DNA of 15,589 bases from JBHIDJ01 sp046760105 (lineage in GTDB: Bacteria; Pseudomonadota; Gammaproteobacteria; Acidiferrobacterales; SPGG2): contig JBHIDJ010000072.1 in assembly GCA_046760105.1 (NCBI GenBank), positions 1-15,589 on the forward strand. The letters are read 5' to 3'. Shown here one piece after another: positions 1 to 6,957 of this stretch. A program made the position numbers and the translations under genes. Each line of letters starts with the position of its first letter. Position 1 is the first letter of the stretch. The notes under the pieces are model-generated. The model had not been told where the DNA came from, searched no databases, and was given only the letters and a program-made list of their open reading frames with translations.

Positions 1-1785
1 TCAGAACGCCTCGTTGTCGAAATCCACCACCGAACGGCCACCGGCCATGATTGCGGCGAACAACGCACTCGTTTGCGGCAGCAGCCGCTGCATGAAGAAG
101 CGGGCGGTCTTGATCTTGGCCTCGTAGAAGCCGGTGTCATCGTGCTCGCACTTCGCGCTCGCGAGTTTGGCCATGCGCGCCCACATATAGCCAACCCCCA
201 CGAGCGCAAACAAGTGCAAATAATCCGTGGCGGCAGCGGCCGCCTCCTCGGGATCCCGCAGGCCTCGCTGCGCAATCCAGGCGGTGGCCCTTTGTAATCG
301 ACCAAAGGCCTTGGCCAACGGCAGCACAAACTCCCGAAGCGCTTGCTCGTCCTGGTAATCATCGATGAAGGCCTGAATCGGATGAAAGAAGCGACGCAGA
401 TAACGACCCGTATGGGCCGGAAGCTTGCGTCCTACCAGGTCCAAGGCCTGAATACCATTGGTGCCTTCATAGAGCTGGGTGATGCGGGCATCGCGCACAT
501 ACTGTTCCATGCCGTGCTCGCGGATATAGCCGTGACCCCCAAAGACCTGCAGACCCAGGTTGGTCATCTCGAACCCCATATCTGTAAGAAACCCCTTGGC
601 CACAGGTGTAAGCAATACCACGAGATCTTCGGCTTCTTGGCGTTTTTCTGCATCCGGATGTTTAGCCATTACGTCCAGACTTGAAGCGATCCAGCCGGCA
701 AACGCCCGCCCTCCTTCCGTGTAGGCGCGTATGGTTAATAGCATGCGGCGTACATCCGGATGCACGACGATGGGATCGGCCGGTTTGTCAGCTTGTTTCG
801 CGCCATTCAGTGAACGGCCTTGAAGGCGCTCGCGCGCGTAGCCGACAGCCCCCTGGTAGGCCGCCTCGGCAAGCCCCAGCCCCTGCACGCCGACCTCCAA
901 GCGCGCCGCATTCATCATGGTAAACATAGCACGCATGCCTTTGTTGAGATTGCCCAGCAGATAACCCGTGGCCGCATCGAAGTTGAGCACACAGGTGGAA
1001 GATCCCTTGATACCCATCTTGTGTTCGATCGCGCCACAAGTCACAGTGTTGCGCTTACCCGCGGCACGCGTCCCGTTTACCAGAAACTTTGGCACGACAA
1101 AGAGGCTGATGCCTTTGATGCCTTTGGGTGCATCGGGCGTACGTGCCAACACTAGGTGAATGATGTTTTCCGTGAGGTCGTGGTCGCCGGCAGAAATAAA
1201 GATCTTGCTGCCAGTAATCTTGTACGTGCCATCCTCCTGAGGCACCGCCTTCGTGCGCAGCAACCCGAGGTCCGTCCCGCAGTGCGGCTCGGTGAGGCAC
1301 ATAGTCCCACTCCAGCTCCCGTCCACCAGTTTAGGCAAATACGTGCTCTTTAGTTGTTCGTTGCCGTGGCGACTGATGGCGTGATAGGTGCCGTACGACA
1401 GTCCCGGATAAATGCCAAAGGAGAGATTGGACGAGGCGATCATCTCCTGCACCATGGTGTTCAGGGTGCGTGGCAGCCCTTGCCCGCCGTAGGCGGGATC
1501 GGCGATGAGCGAGGTCCACCCACCCTCGGCATAGATCCTGTAAGCCTCCTTGAAACCTCTTGGCGTGCGCACGCTCCCGTCTTCGAAGTGACAACCCTCC
1601 TCATCACCGCTGCGGTTTAGCGGCAACAGTACGTTTTCGCAGAGCTTGGCCGCCTCGTCGAGCACCACGTCCACAAGATCCGGCGTCGCCTCTTCATAAC
1701 CGGGCAACGCGTGTAACTGTGCGGGCTCGAGCAATTCGTAGTAAACAAAACGCATATCGCGCAACGGCGCGTGATAACTCGCCAT
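1..1785 (-). CDS. Acyl-CoA dehydrogenase (FadE-like, large DmdC-type subfamily)
   Basis: Predicted FAD-dependent acyl-CoA dehydrogenase, 594 aa, catalysing the first, trans-2-enoyl-forming step of beta-oxidation in the cytoplasm. Visible marks are the family signature LTEPHCGTDLG (about 164-174), the FAD/substrate-binding middle beta domain to about 280, the C-terminal helical domain with FGGHGYIREHGMEQYVRD (415-432), and YEGTNGIQ (439-446), whose Glu440 is the likely catalytic base. The extra N-terminal segment and the roughly 140-residue tail after the signature match the long subfamily (near 590-600 aa) that includes 3-methylmercaptopropionyl-CoA dehydrogenase and several Pseudomonas FadE paralogues, rather than the 380-aa short-chain enzymes. 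The ATG is 4 nt after the fadN stop, with GAGG at 1796-1799 as ribosome site. It is last in the merR-thiolase-fadN operon, so a general fatty acyl-CoA substrate is inferred; chain length cannot be read. The stop codon is the first three bases of the window, so the gene is complete. Confidence 0.93.
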   Translation of the reverse strand: MASYHAPLRDMRFVYYELLEPAQLHALPGYEEATPDLVDVVLDEAAKLCENVLLPLNRSGDEEGCHFEDGSVRTPRGFKEAYRIYAEGGWTSLIADPAYGGQGLPRTLNTMVQEMIASSNLSFGIYPGLSYGTYHAISRHGNEQLKSTYLPKLVDGSWSGTMCLTEPHCGTDLGLLRTKAVPQEDGTYKITGSKIFISAGDHDLTENIIHLVLARTPDAPKGIKGISLFVVPKFLVNGTRAAGKRNTVTCGAIEHKMGIKGSSTCVLNFDAATGYLLGNLNKGMRAMFTMMNAARLEVGVQGLGLAEAAYQGAVGYARERLQGRSLNGAKQADKPADPIVVHPDVRRMLLTIRAYTEGGRAFAGWIASSLDVMAKHPDAEKRQEAEDLVVLLTPVAKGFLTDMGFEMTNLGLQVFGGHGYIREHGMEQYVRDARITQLYEGTNGIQALDLVGRKLPAHTGRYLRRFFHPIQAFIDDYQDEQALREFVLPLAKAFGRLQRATAWIAQRGLRDPEEAAAAATDYLHLFALVGVGYMWARMAKLASAKCEHDDTGFYEAKIKTARFFMQRLLPQTSALFAAIMAGGRSVVDFDNEAF

Positions 1786-1789
1786 AGCC

Positions 1790-4117
1790 TTAATTCCTCA
1801 GTGATTTGCCGGTCTCCAGAAGATGTTCCATGCGTGCGAGCGTGGCGGGATGACGCACGAGTGTCATAAACGCCTTGCGTTCAAGCCCCAATAGATCGTC
1901 CTCGGACAAGGCGTCTGTGATATCGGTGTCGCCACCGCTTAGCACCTGTGCCAGCGTTTTCGCCACCTGCTCGTCGTGGGCGGTGGCCATCCCCAGTTTA
2001 CGAAACCCGTCGACGGCCATGTGCAAAGCCAGCTTGGCGGACGGTCCGGGGAGTCTGATTTCCGCTGCCTCCGGTGGTGAGTAGTTCTCTGCTAGCGCAA
2101 GCGCCGTCGCCTTGGCGTCGGCCAACAACCGACCACGATTCATGGTGATGCCGTCGTCCGGTCGCAGGAAACGAAGCTCCTTAGCCTGGATTGCGGACTT
2201 AGCAACGACAGCGGTGCTGATGGTCTCGAACACCTTCGTGACCGGTGGCATGGGCCCTTTGACGCCGTTGGGATGCCCCACCCACCTGAACAACATCTCT
2301 TTGCAGCCTCCCCAGCCGGGAATAAGACCCGCACCGGCCTCGACGAGACCTATGTAGGTCTCCGCGTGGGCCTGGATGGCGTCGCAATGGAGTAACACTT
2401 CGCAACCACCTCCGAGGGCCATGCCCGCAGGTGCACCGACGACCGGAAACGGCGCGTATTTGAGCGCACGGTAGGCCGCTTGCCCTTGGCTGACCATCGA
2501 CTCGATTTCGGGCCACGCAGCTATATTGGCGGTATAAAGCAGCAAGCCCAGATTGGCGCCAACGGAGAAATTCGACGCCTCGTTGTAGACCACCAACGCC
2601 TTGTAATCTTTGGGCACGATGTTGATCGCCTTGTGGATCATCGCCAGGATGTCCGGATCCAAGGCGTTCATCTTAGTGTGGAACTCCAAACACACGACAC
2701 CATCGCCAATATCCCAAAGGCTGGCAGAGCCATTCTTCGCCAACGACACGCTCCGTCGCTTGACGTCCGCGAGCAAGAGCGTGCCAGGTACGCGCTGCAC
2801 CGCCCGGTACTCGCCTTCTACTGACATATAACGCAGGTGGCCCTTCTCAGCCCGGTAAAACGGTCGCTCGCCCGCGCTCGCCAAGAGCGGTGGTACCGGC
2901 ATGCCTTCGGCCCTGAGTCTCTCTACAAACCAGCTTGTGCCCAGCTGATCGATCAATTCAAACGGGCCATGCTTCCAGTTGTAACCGAGCTTCATGGCAT
3001 CATCGACGGCGACAATGTCATCCGCAATTGCGGGCACGAGACTCGCCGCGTAGCTCAACGTTTGCGCCAACACACGCCAGGCGCAAGCTCCACCTTTGTC
3101 TGGATGCGAGACGAGCGCGCGCAGCCCCTTTTCTTTGGCAGCGGCGAGGCTTTCAAATTGTGGTTTCGCCACCGGCCGGTAGTCGCCGCTCTCGAAATCG
3201 ATCGCTTCCTTTACTCGTGTACCAGATGCTTCGTTCAGGCGGTAAAAACCACCCTTGCCTTTGCGCCCGGTATAACCCTCTGCGATCATCTTCGTCATCA
3301 ACGCCGGCACCCGAAAGACGCGCTGAAAGGCATCCTGTGTAGGTAAGCTCGCATGCAGGCTTTCCAACACGTGCGGCTGCAGATCCAGACCCACCAGATC
3401 AAGCAACCCAAATACCCCGGTCTTGGGAATGCCCACTGGTCTGCTCATCACCGCGTCCGCCTCTTCGACCGTGAGCCCAGCGTCCATCGCCTCGAGCACG
3501 GCGCATTGCAGCCAGAAGACCCCGATGCGGTTGCCGATGAAACCCGGTGTGTCCTTGGCCATGACTACGCCTTTGCCAAGCGCCACATCGGCGAACGTAC
3601 GGATTGTCGCCACTGCCTCGGGGCGCGTGTGCTCAGCGCTGACGAGTTCGAGTAAGCGCATGTACCGTGGCGGATTAAAGAAATGCGTAACAAGGAAATC
3701 GCGGGTGAACTGCTCGGGCATCTGCGCCGTCAAGTCACGAAGTGGAATGGTCGAGGTATTGGATGAAACGATGGAGCCCGGTTTGCGAACGGCATCGATC
3801 TTTTTATAGACAGACCGCTTCACGTCGAGCCGTTCCACCACCGCCTCCACAATCCAGTCAGCATAGCCAAGCAGTTGCATGTTGTCTTCGATGTTGCCGG
3901 TGGTAATAAGAGTCGCGTTTGCTTTGTGCATAAATGCCGCCGGCTCGGTTCCGAGTAATCGCTTAACGGCGTTGTCGGCGATGGCGTTGCGATTCTCTAC
4001 CTCCGCGGGAACGATATCGAGCAATACCACCGGCACACCCGCATTCGTGATTTGAGCGGCGATGCCGGCACCCATCACACCAGCGCCGATGACCGCAACT
4101 TGGCGTACCTCACTCAT
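1790..4117 (-). CDS. fadN: Bifunctional 3-hydroxyacyl-CoA dehydrogenase / enoyl-CoA hydratase, FadN type
   Basis: 775-aa fusion that hydrates trans-2-enoyl-CoA and oxidises the resulting L-3-hydroxyacyl-CoA with NAD+, the middle two beta-oxidation steps. The N-terminal dehydrogenase half has the Rossmann motif GAGVMGAGIA (11-20), VSSNTST (117-123), and the catalytic pair His145 (THFFNPP) and Glu157 (LLELV). It continues with KDTPGFIGNRI (188-198) and the two C-terminal dehydrogenase domains to about 420. The hydratase domain fills about 455-650: the oxyanion-hole segment AGMALGGGCE (564-573) ends in Glu573, and GLVEAGAGLIPGWGG carries Glu593, so both acid/base residues of crotonases are present. 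The domain order (dehydrogenase first) is the reverse of E. coli FadB/FadJ and matches Bacillus subtilis FadN. The ATG directly abuts the thiolase TAG, with GGAGG at 4126-4130, 8 nt upstream. The symbol is given by architecture; 'fadB-like' would be equally usual in proteobacterial annotation. Confidence 0.93.
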   Translation of the reverse strand: MSEVRQVAVIGAGVMGAGIAAQITNAGVPVVLLDIVPAEVENRNAIADNAVKRLLGTEPAAFMHKANATLITTGNIEDNMQLLGYADWIVEAVVERLDVKRSVYKKIDAVRKPGSIVSSNTSTIPLRDLTAQMPEQFTRDFLVTHFFNPPRYMRLLELVSAEHTRPEAVATIRTFADVALGKGVVMAKDTPGFIGNRIGVFWLQCAVLEAMDAGLTVEEADAVMSRPVGIPKTGVFGLLDLVGLDLQPHVLESLHASLPTQDAFQRVFRVPALMTKMIAEGYTGRKGKGGFYRLNEASGTRVKEAIDFESGDYRPVAKPQFESLAAAKEKGLRALVSHPDKGGACAWRVLAQTLSYAASLVPAIADDIVAVDDAMKLGYNWKHGPFELIDQLGTSWFVERLRAEGMPVPPLLASAGERPFYRAEKGHLRYMSVEGEYRAVQRVPGTLLLADVKRRSVSLAKNGSASLWDIGDGVVCLEFHTKMNALDPDILAMIHKAINIVPKDYKALVVYNEASNFSVGANLGLLLYTANIAAWPEIESMVSQGQAAYRALKYAPFPVVGAPAGMALGGGCEVLLHCDAIQAHAETYIGLVEAGAGLIPGWGGCKEMLFRWVGHPNGVKGPMPPVTKVFETISTAVVAKSAIQAKELRFLRPDDGITMNRGRLLADAKATALALAENYSPPEAAEIRLPGPSAKLALHMAVDGFRKLGMATAHDEQVAKTLAQVLSGGDTDITDALSEDDLLGLERKAFMTLVRHPATLARMEHLLETGKSLRN

Positions 4118-5254
4118 CTATACCGCCTCCAGAACGGTCGCGATTCCTTGACCGCCGCCGATACACTGGGTAGCAAGCGCGTAACGGCCGCCTTCACGCC
4201 TGAGCAATGCAGCTGCCTTTCCGGTGATGCGCGCGCCCGTGGCACCGAGCGGATGCCCGAGCGCGATGGCGCCGCCGTCGATATTTACTTTATCTCGATC
4301 GAGCCTCAGCTCGTTGATGCAGGCGAGAGACTGGGAGGCAAATGCCTCATTGAGCTCGATGACATCGATGTCGTCGATGGACAGACCCGCGCGCGCCATT
4401 GCCTTACGGCTGACAGCGACCGGACCCATTCCCATGATCTCGGGCGCGCAGCCGGCAACCGCGATCCCCTTGATGCGTGCCAGCGCCTCCAAGCCATGCG
4501 TGCTTGCGTAGTCCTCGGTGCAAACCAAAACCGCGGCTGCGCCATCGGTGAGCGGTGACGAGGTACCGGCGGTCACCGTACCATCGACAGCAAACGCGGG
4601 CTTCAGATCCGCTAAAGCCTCAAGACTGGTGTCCGAGCGAATGCAGCCGTCTTTGCTGACCGTATCGCTTACATGATTGATAGGGACAATCTCACGTGCC
4701 AATCTGTCTTTATCCTGTGCTTCGGTTGCCTTGCTATGGCTGGCAACCGCGAACGTTTCCTGTTGATGTCGGGAGATGCGGTACTGCTTAGCAACGTTTT
4801 CGGCGGTCTCACCCATCGACATATAGGCCTGCGGACGAGACGCATACAGGCCGGGATGCGGTAACGGATTGAAGCCCATCATGGGCACGCGTGTCATCGA
4901 CTCCACACCCGCGCATAGGAACAGCTCGCCCGCGTTCATTTGTATCGCCCCAGCGGCCGAATGGATTGCCTGCATGGACGATCCGCAAAAACGATTGACA
5001 GTGGCGCCGCCGACGGATAGCGGTAAGTCCGACAGCAGCCCGACTAGGCGGGCCACGTTGAGGCCTTGCTCGCCTTCGGGAAAGGCGCAGCCCACGATCA
5101 AGTCTTCGATGTCCTCGACGTTAACGCCGGTCCGCCGCAGGAGTCCCCTAATGACCTGCGCTGCAAGCTCATCGGGGCGTACTTTTGTGAGCGCGCCCTT
5201 GTGTGCAGGTGTAAATGGGGATCGTGCGTATCCGGCAATGACGACACTTTTCAT
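4118..5254 (-). CDS. fadA: Acetyl-CoA C-acyltransferase (3-ketoacyl-CoA thiolase)
   Basis: Thiolase of 378 aa that cleaves 3-ketoacyl-CoA with CoA to acetyl-CoA and a shortened acyl-CoA, the last beta-oxidation step. The nucleophilic cysteine is Cys90 in VNRFCGSSMQA. NEAFASQ (from 302), His334 in GHPLGATGAR and the second cysteine Cys364 in QCIGGGQG complete the thiolase active site. Length fits the family (about 380-400). The reading frame can be extended to a TTG at 5275 (385 aa), but that start has no ribosome site. ATG at 5254 has GGAG 9 nt upstream (5264-5267), and MKSVVIAGYARSPF is a typical thiolase N-terminus. The gene lies 33 nt after the MerR gene and directly touches fadN. Neighbouring FadN and acyl-CoA dehydrogenase favour degradation over a biosynthetic (acetoacetyl-CoA-forming) role, but the sequence alone does not exclude the latter. 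Confidence 0.93.
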   Translation of the reverse strand: MKSVVIAGYARSPFTPAHKGALTKVRPDELAAQVIRGLLRRTGVNVEDIEDLIVGCAFPEGEQGLNVARLVGLLSDLPLSVGGATVNRFCGSSMQAIHSAAGAIQMNAGELFLCAGVESMTRVPMMGFNPLPHPGLYASRPQAYMSMGETAENVAKQYRISRHQQETFAVASHSKATEAQDKDRLAREIVPINHVSDTVSKDGCIRSDTSLEALADLKPAFAVDGTVTAGTSSPLTDGAAAVLVCTEDYASTHGLEALARIKGIAVAGCAPEIMGMGPVAVSRKAMARAGLSIDDIDVIELNEAFASQSLACINELRLDRDKVNIDGGAIALGHPLGATGARITGKAAALLRREGGRYALATQCIGGGQGIATVLEAV

Positions 5255-5263
5255 CTCCACATT

Positions 5264-5267
5264 CTCC
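5264..5267 (-). promoter_or_regulatory. Ribosome binding site deciding the thiolase start
   Basis: GGAG on the minus strand, 9 nt upstream of ATG at 5254. It lies inside the N-terminal extension implied by the alternative TTG start at 5275 and therefore argues for the shorter protein. Confidence 0.6.
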
Positions 5268-5287
5268 AAATCCAAACGATGATTTGC

Positions 5288-5755
5288 TCAGCCGGGTGAA
5301 CGCTTTGGCTGCCGCGGCGTATCTTGATCCACACCCGCCGGTCGGTTCGCTCCGTGGCGGTTTGCTGCGCTGGGACCTGTACCCCGCTCTCTTAAAGCCG
5401 CCTCCGCTTGCCGCTCGATGTCTTTGAGCTCGCTCAGCGCGTTACTAAGCGTGTCGCGCTGTTCCTCGAGTTCGACAATGCGTGCGCGTATCTTTTCCGT
5501 CAGCCAGGCCAGTTGCTCAACTTGCTTTGGATCGGCATCGTAGAGCGCCAGATACTCCTTGATGTCCGCCAACGAAAACCCTAAGCGCTTGCCGCGCAAA
5601 ATGAGCTCAAGTCGTGCCCGCTCACGATGCGTATACGCGCGCGTCCAGCCCACACGTTGAGGGGTTAGCAGCCCTTTGGACTCATAGAAACGGATTGCCC
5701 GCGCCGTGATCCCGTATGCATCCGCGAGCTCGGTAACACTGTAGAACTTTTCCAT
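5288..5755 (-). CDS. MerR-family transcriptional regulator, LiuR-like
   Basis: 155-aa DNA-binding regulator. The N-terminal winged helix-turn-helix reads YSVTELADAYGITARAIRFY (5-24), followed by ESKGLLTPQRVGWTRAY, the MerR wing, and LILRGKRLGFSLADIKEYLA (51-70). A long amphipathic helix at about 76-118 is the dimerising coiled coil. No cysteines suggest a metal site. The 'ILRGKRLGFSLADIKEYL.LYD' core resembles LiuR-type MerR proteins, which control branched-chain amino-acid and fatty-acid degradation genes in proteobacteria. The last 35 residues are polar, rich in Pro, Arg and Gly, and probably disordered. ATG at 5755 has AAGGA 5 nt upstream (5761-5765). The gene heads the thiolase-fadN-acyl-CoA dehydrogenase operon and is 33 nt from the thiolase start, so it very likely controls that operon and itself. 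The effector, perhaps an acyl-CoA, is inferred only. Confidence 0.88.
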   Translation of the reverse strand: MEKFYSVTELADAYGITARAIRFYESKGLLTPQRVGWTRAYTHRERARLELILRGKRLGFSLADIKEYLALYDADPKQVEQLAWLTEKIRARIVELEEQRDTLSNALSELKDIERQAEAALRERGTGPSAANRHGANRPAGVDQDTPRQPKRSPG

Positions 5756-5789
5756 CGTCTTCCTTAGCAGGTGTTAGCGTAAAGTGGAC

Positions 5790-5804
5790 TTACGTATACG
5801 TCAA
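5790..5804 (-). promoter_or_regulatory. Candidate operator of the MerR regulator
   Basis: Minus strand reads TTGACGTATACGTAA, built on the perfect 10-bp palindrome ACGTATACGT (5792-5801) with one further matching pair outside it. It lies 35-49 nt upstream of the MerR start. TTGACG (5799-5804) can serve as a -35 element with a poor -10, TACGCT, 17 nt later. Alternatively, a consensus TATAAT (minus strand, 5806-5811) just upstream could be the -10, which would put the palindrome over the transcription start. The first arrangement fits activation by spacer distortion, the second repression. Autoregulation is inferred. Confidence 0.55.
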
Positions 5805-5966
5805 GATTATAACCTATAGAGCAGAATGCTCGCGCACAGTTCCATCTCGAAACAACACTAATTATCGTTGTCAACTTATTGATGTACTGAAAAAAAAATA
5901 TAGCTTATTAGGGAAGAATAGACACGAGCGCGAGCTTTAGTGCGGATACATTCAGCTAACGGTCCA

Positions 5967-5984
5967 TGCCCCCTGCCCGGGGCA
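5967..5984 (-). terminator. Possible terminator hairpin after pcm
   Basis: Inverted repeat TGCCCC (5967-5972) / GGGGCA (5979-5984) with a 6-nt loop, 24 nt downstream of the pcm stop, preceded by the short palindrome ACCGCGCGGT (5984-5993). There is no U-tract immediately after it on the minus strand, so it is at best a weak or Rho-assisted terminator. Confidence 0.3.
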
Positions 5985-6007
5985 CCGCGCGGTTACACTG
6001 CGGATCG

Positions 6008-6718
6008 CTACGCCGTCGGCACCGGTGGCAGCGCCGCGCCCGCATCAGGCAGCCCTGCCTCCTCCAGTTCCGAGAAACGCACCGCCAGTATTTCGCTCGT
6101 AGTGATACGACCGCTGCCATCTTTTTCGACCAGCATCAGTTGCTGAGAATCCTTGAGACCAGCGGGTATTACCATTCTTCCCCCCGACTTAAGTTGGTTG
6201 ATTAACGGCGGCGGAATGAGGTCAGGGGCTGCGGTCACAATCAGCTTGTCGAATGGGGCGTGCTCGGACCACCCGTGATAGCCATTGGTGATACACGTCT
6301 CGATGTTCTCATATCCCAGTCGGCCGAGCCGCTTCTGGGCCCCCGCTGCCAACTCCTCGATAATCTCGACGCTGTAGACCTTGTCCACCAGCTCCGCAAG
6401 GATTGCCGCCTGATATCCAAAGCCGGTGCCGATCTCAAGCACGCTATCCTGCGGGTGCGGGTCGAGCAAATCTGTCATTAGCGCAACGATAAACGGTTGC
6501 GAGATCGTCTTACCATAACCGATAGGCAGGGGCATGTTCGCGTAGGCATAGGCCTTGAGCTCCACCGGCACAAATTCGTGTCGTGGCACCTTACCCATCG
6601 CTGCCATGACGCGTCCATCGAGCACATGCCTATTAAGCTGATCGCTCACATACGAGGTATGCGCCGCAATCTCTTTGATCATCTGTTGGCGCAAGGTATC
6701 AAAAGTTGTTTCATCCAT
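6008..6718 (-). CDS. pcm: Protein-L-isoaspartate O-methyltransferase
   Basis: SAM-dependent methyltransferase of 236 aa that methylates L-isoaspartyl residues in damaged proteins so they can revert to aspartate; cytoplasmic. Typical marks are PRHEFVP, the substrate-pocket segment IGYGKTISQP (about 66-75 from the chosen start), motif I VLEIGTGFGYQAAILAEL (93-110), acidic VYSVEI for SAM ribose binding, FDKLIVTAA and GGRMVIPAG. E. coli Pcm is 208 aa; here there is a C-terminal tail ending in an Ala/Pro-rich stretch. Start is uncertain: ATG at 6718 precedes the family-like MDETTFDTLRQQMI, while the frame extends to a TTG at 6751 (247 aa). Neither has a clear Shine-Dalgarno. The gene is isolated by about 240 nt on each side and is not beside surE-rpoS, its usual gammaproteobacterial neighbours, so it may be a second, divergent copy. 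Confidence 0.88.
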   Translation of the reverse strand: MDETTFDTLRQQMIKEIAAHTSYVSDQLNRHVLDGRVMAAMGKVPRHEFVPVELKAYAYANMPLPIGYGKTISQPFIVALMTDLLDPHPQDSVLEIGTGFGYQAAILAELVDKVYSVEIIEELAAGAQKRLGRLGYENIETCITNGYHGWSEHAPFDKLIVTAAPDLIPPPLINQLKSGGRMVIPAGLKDSQQLMLVEKDGSGRITTSEILAVRFSELEEAGLPDAGAALPPVPTA

Positions 6719-6857
6719 AGTGCGGTAAGCCCAGCTGCGTGATACAAGCAAGAAGTTACAAGAAAATGAGTTAAAAATCCGAGCGAGAGCCCTATATGTT
6801 GCAGCTTGTATCTATCTCTTAGTACATCACGTTATGACTTAGATGGCGAGCTTATTC

Positions 6858-6891
6858 TTGCCATAGTGCCCTCTACAGATCGCTATGGCAA
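6858..6891. repeat. Perfect 9-bp inverted repeat upstream of pcm
   Basis: TTGCCATAG (6858-6866) and CTATGGCAA (6883-6891) are exact reverse complements separated by 16 nt. No U-tract follows on either strand, so it looks more like a protein-binding dyad or RNA hairpin than a terminator. It may also be chance. Confidence 0.45.
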
Positions 6892-6906
6892 CCGAAGTCT
6901 CAGCCC

Positions 6907-6940
6907 AAAAACCCGTTCGCCGATCGATGGACCGGTCGGC
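6907..6940 (-). terminator. Weak terminator candidate after tatD
   Basis: On the minus strand an imperfect hairpin, GCCGA...TCGGC (6919-6940), with one internal mismatch and three further inner pairs, is followed after 7 nt by five T (6907-6911). It starts 18 nt after the tatD stop, where the long cluster should end. The gap between stem and T-run weakens it. Confidence 0.35.
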
Positions 6941-6957
6941 CTGACTCGCGGCGCGGA

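Larger units (their letters stand above)
5756..6007. other. Non-coding regulatory gap between merR and pcm
   Basis: About 252 nt without a credible gene. It contains the merR ribosome site and operator on the left (5761-5811), then an AT-rich stretch with a run of nine A (5890-5898). On the right is a GC-rich hairpin near the end of pcm (5967-5984). A lone consensus TTGACA on the minus strand (5869-5874) has no matching -10 at normal distance. No tRNA or recognisable small RNA is seen. Confidence 0.7.
6719..6957. other. Non-coding gap between tatD and pcm
   Basis: About 239 nt with no convincing gene. It holds a possible weak terminator next to tatD (6907-6940) and a perfect 9-bp inverted repeat (6858-6891). 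Nearer pcm, a second 9-bp inverted pair (6741-6749 with 6804-6812) lies in an AT-rich presumed promoter/leader. I could not settle on -35/-10 hexamers. Confidence 0.65.

Noticed and set aside
2837..3346. Overlapping plus-strand frames of 169 and 135 codons within fadN
   Set aside because: Both are antisense to the dehydrogenase half of FadN and Arg/His/Pro-rich with no motif; typical shadow frames.
4052..4558. Open frame of 168 codons on the plus strand across the thiolase/fadN junction
   Set aside because: Antisense to two genes with intact catalytic motifs; no ribosome site or recognisable domain.
5890..5898. T9 tract on the minus strand as a pcm terminator
   Set aside because: No GC-rich hairpin precedes it within terminator distance, and it lies about 110 nt after the pcm stop.
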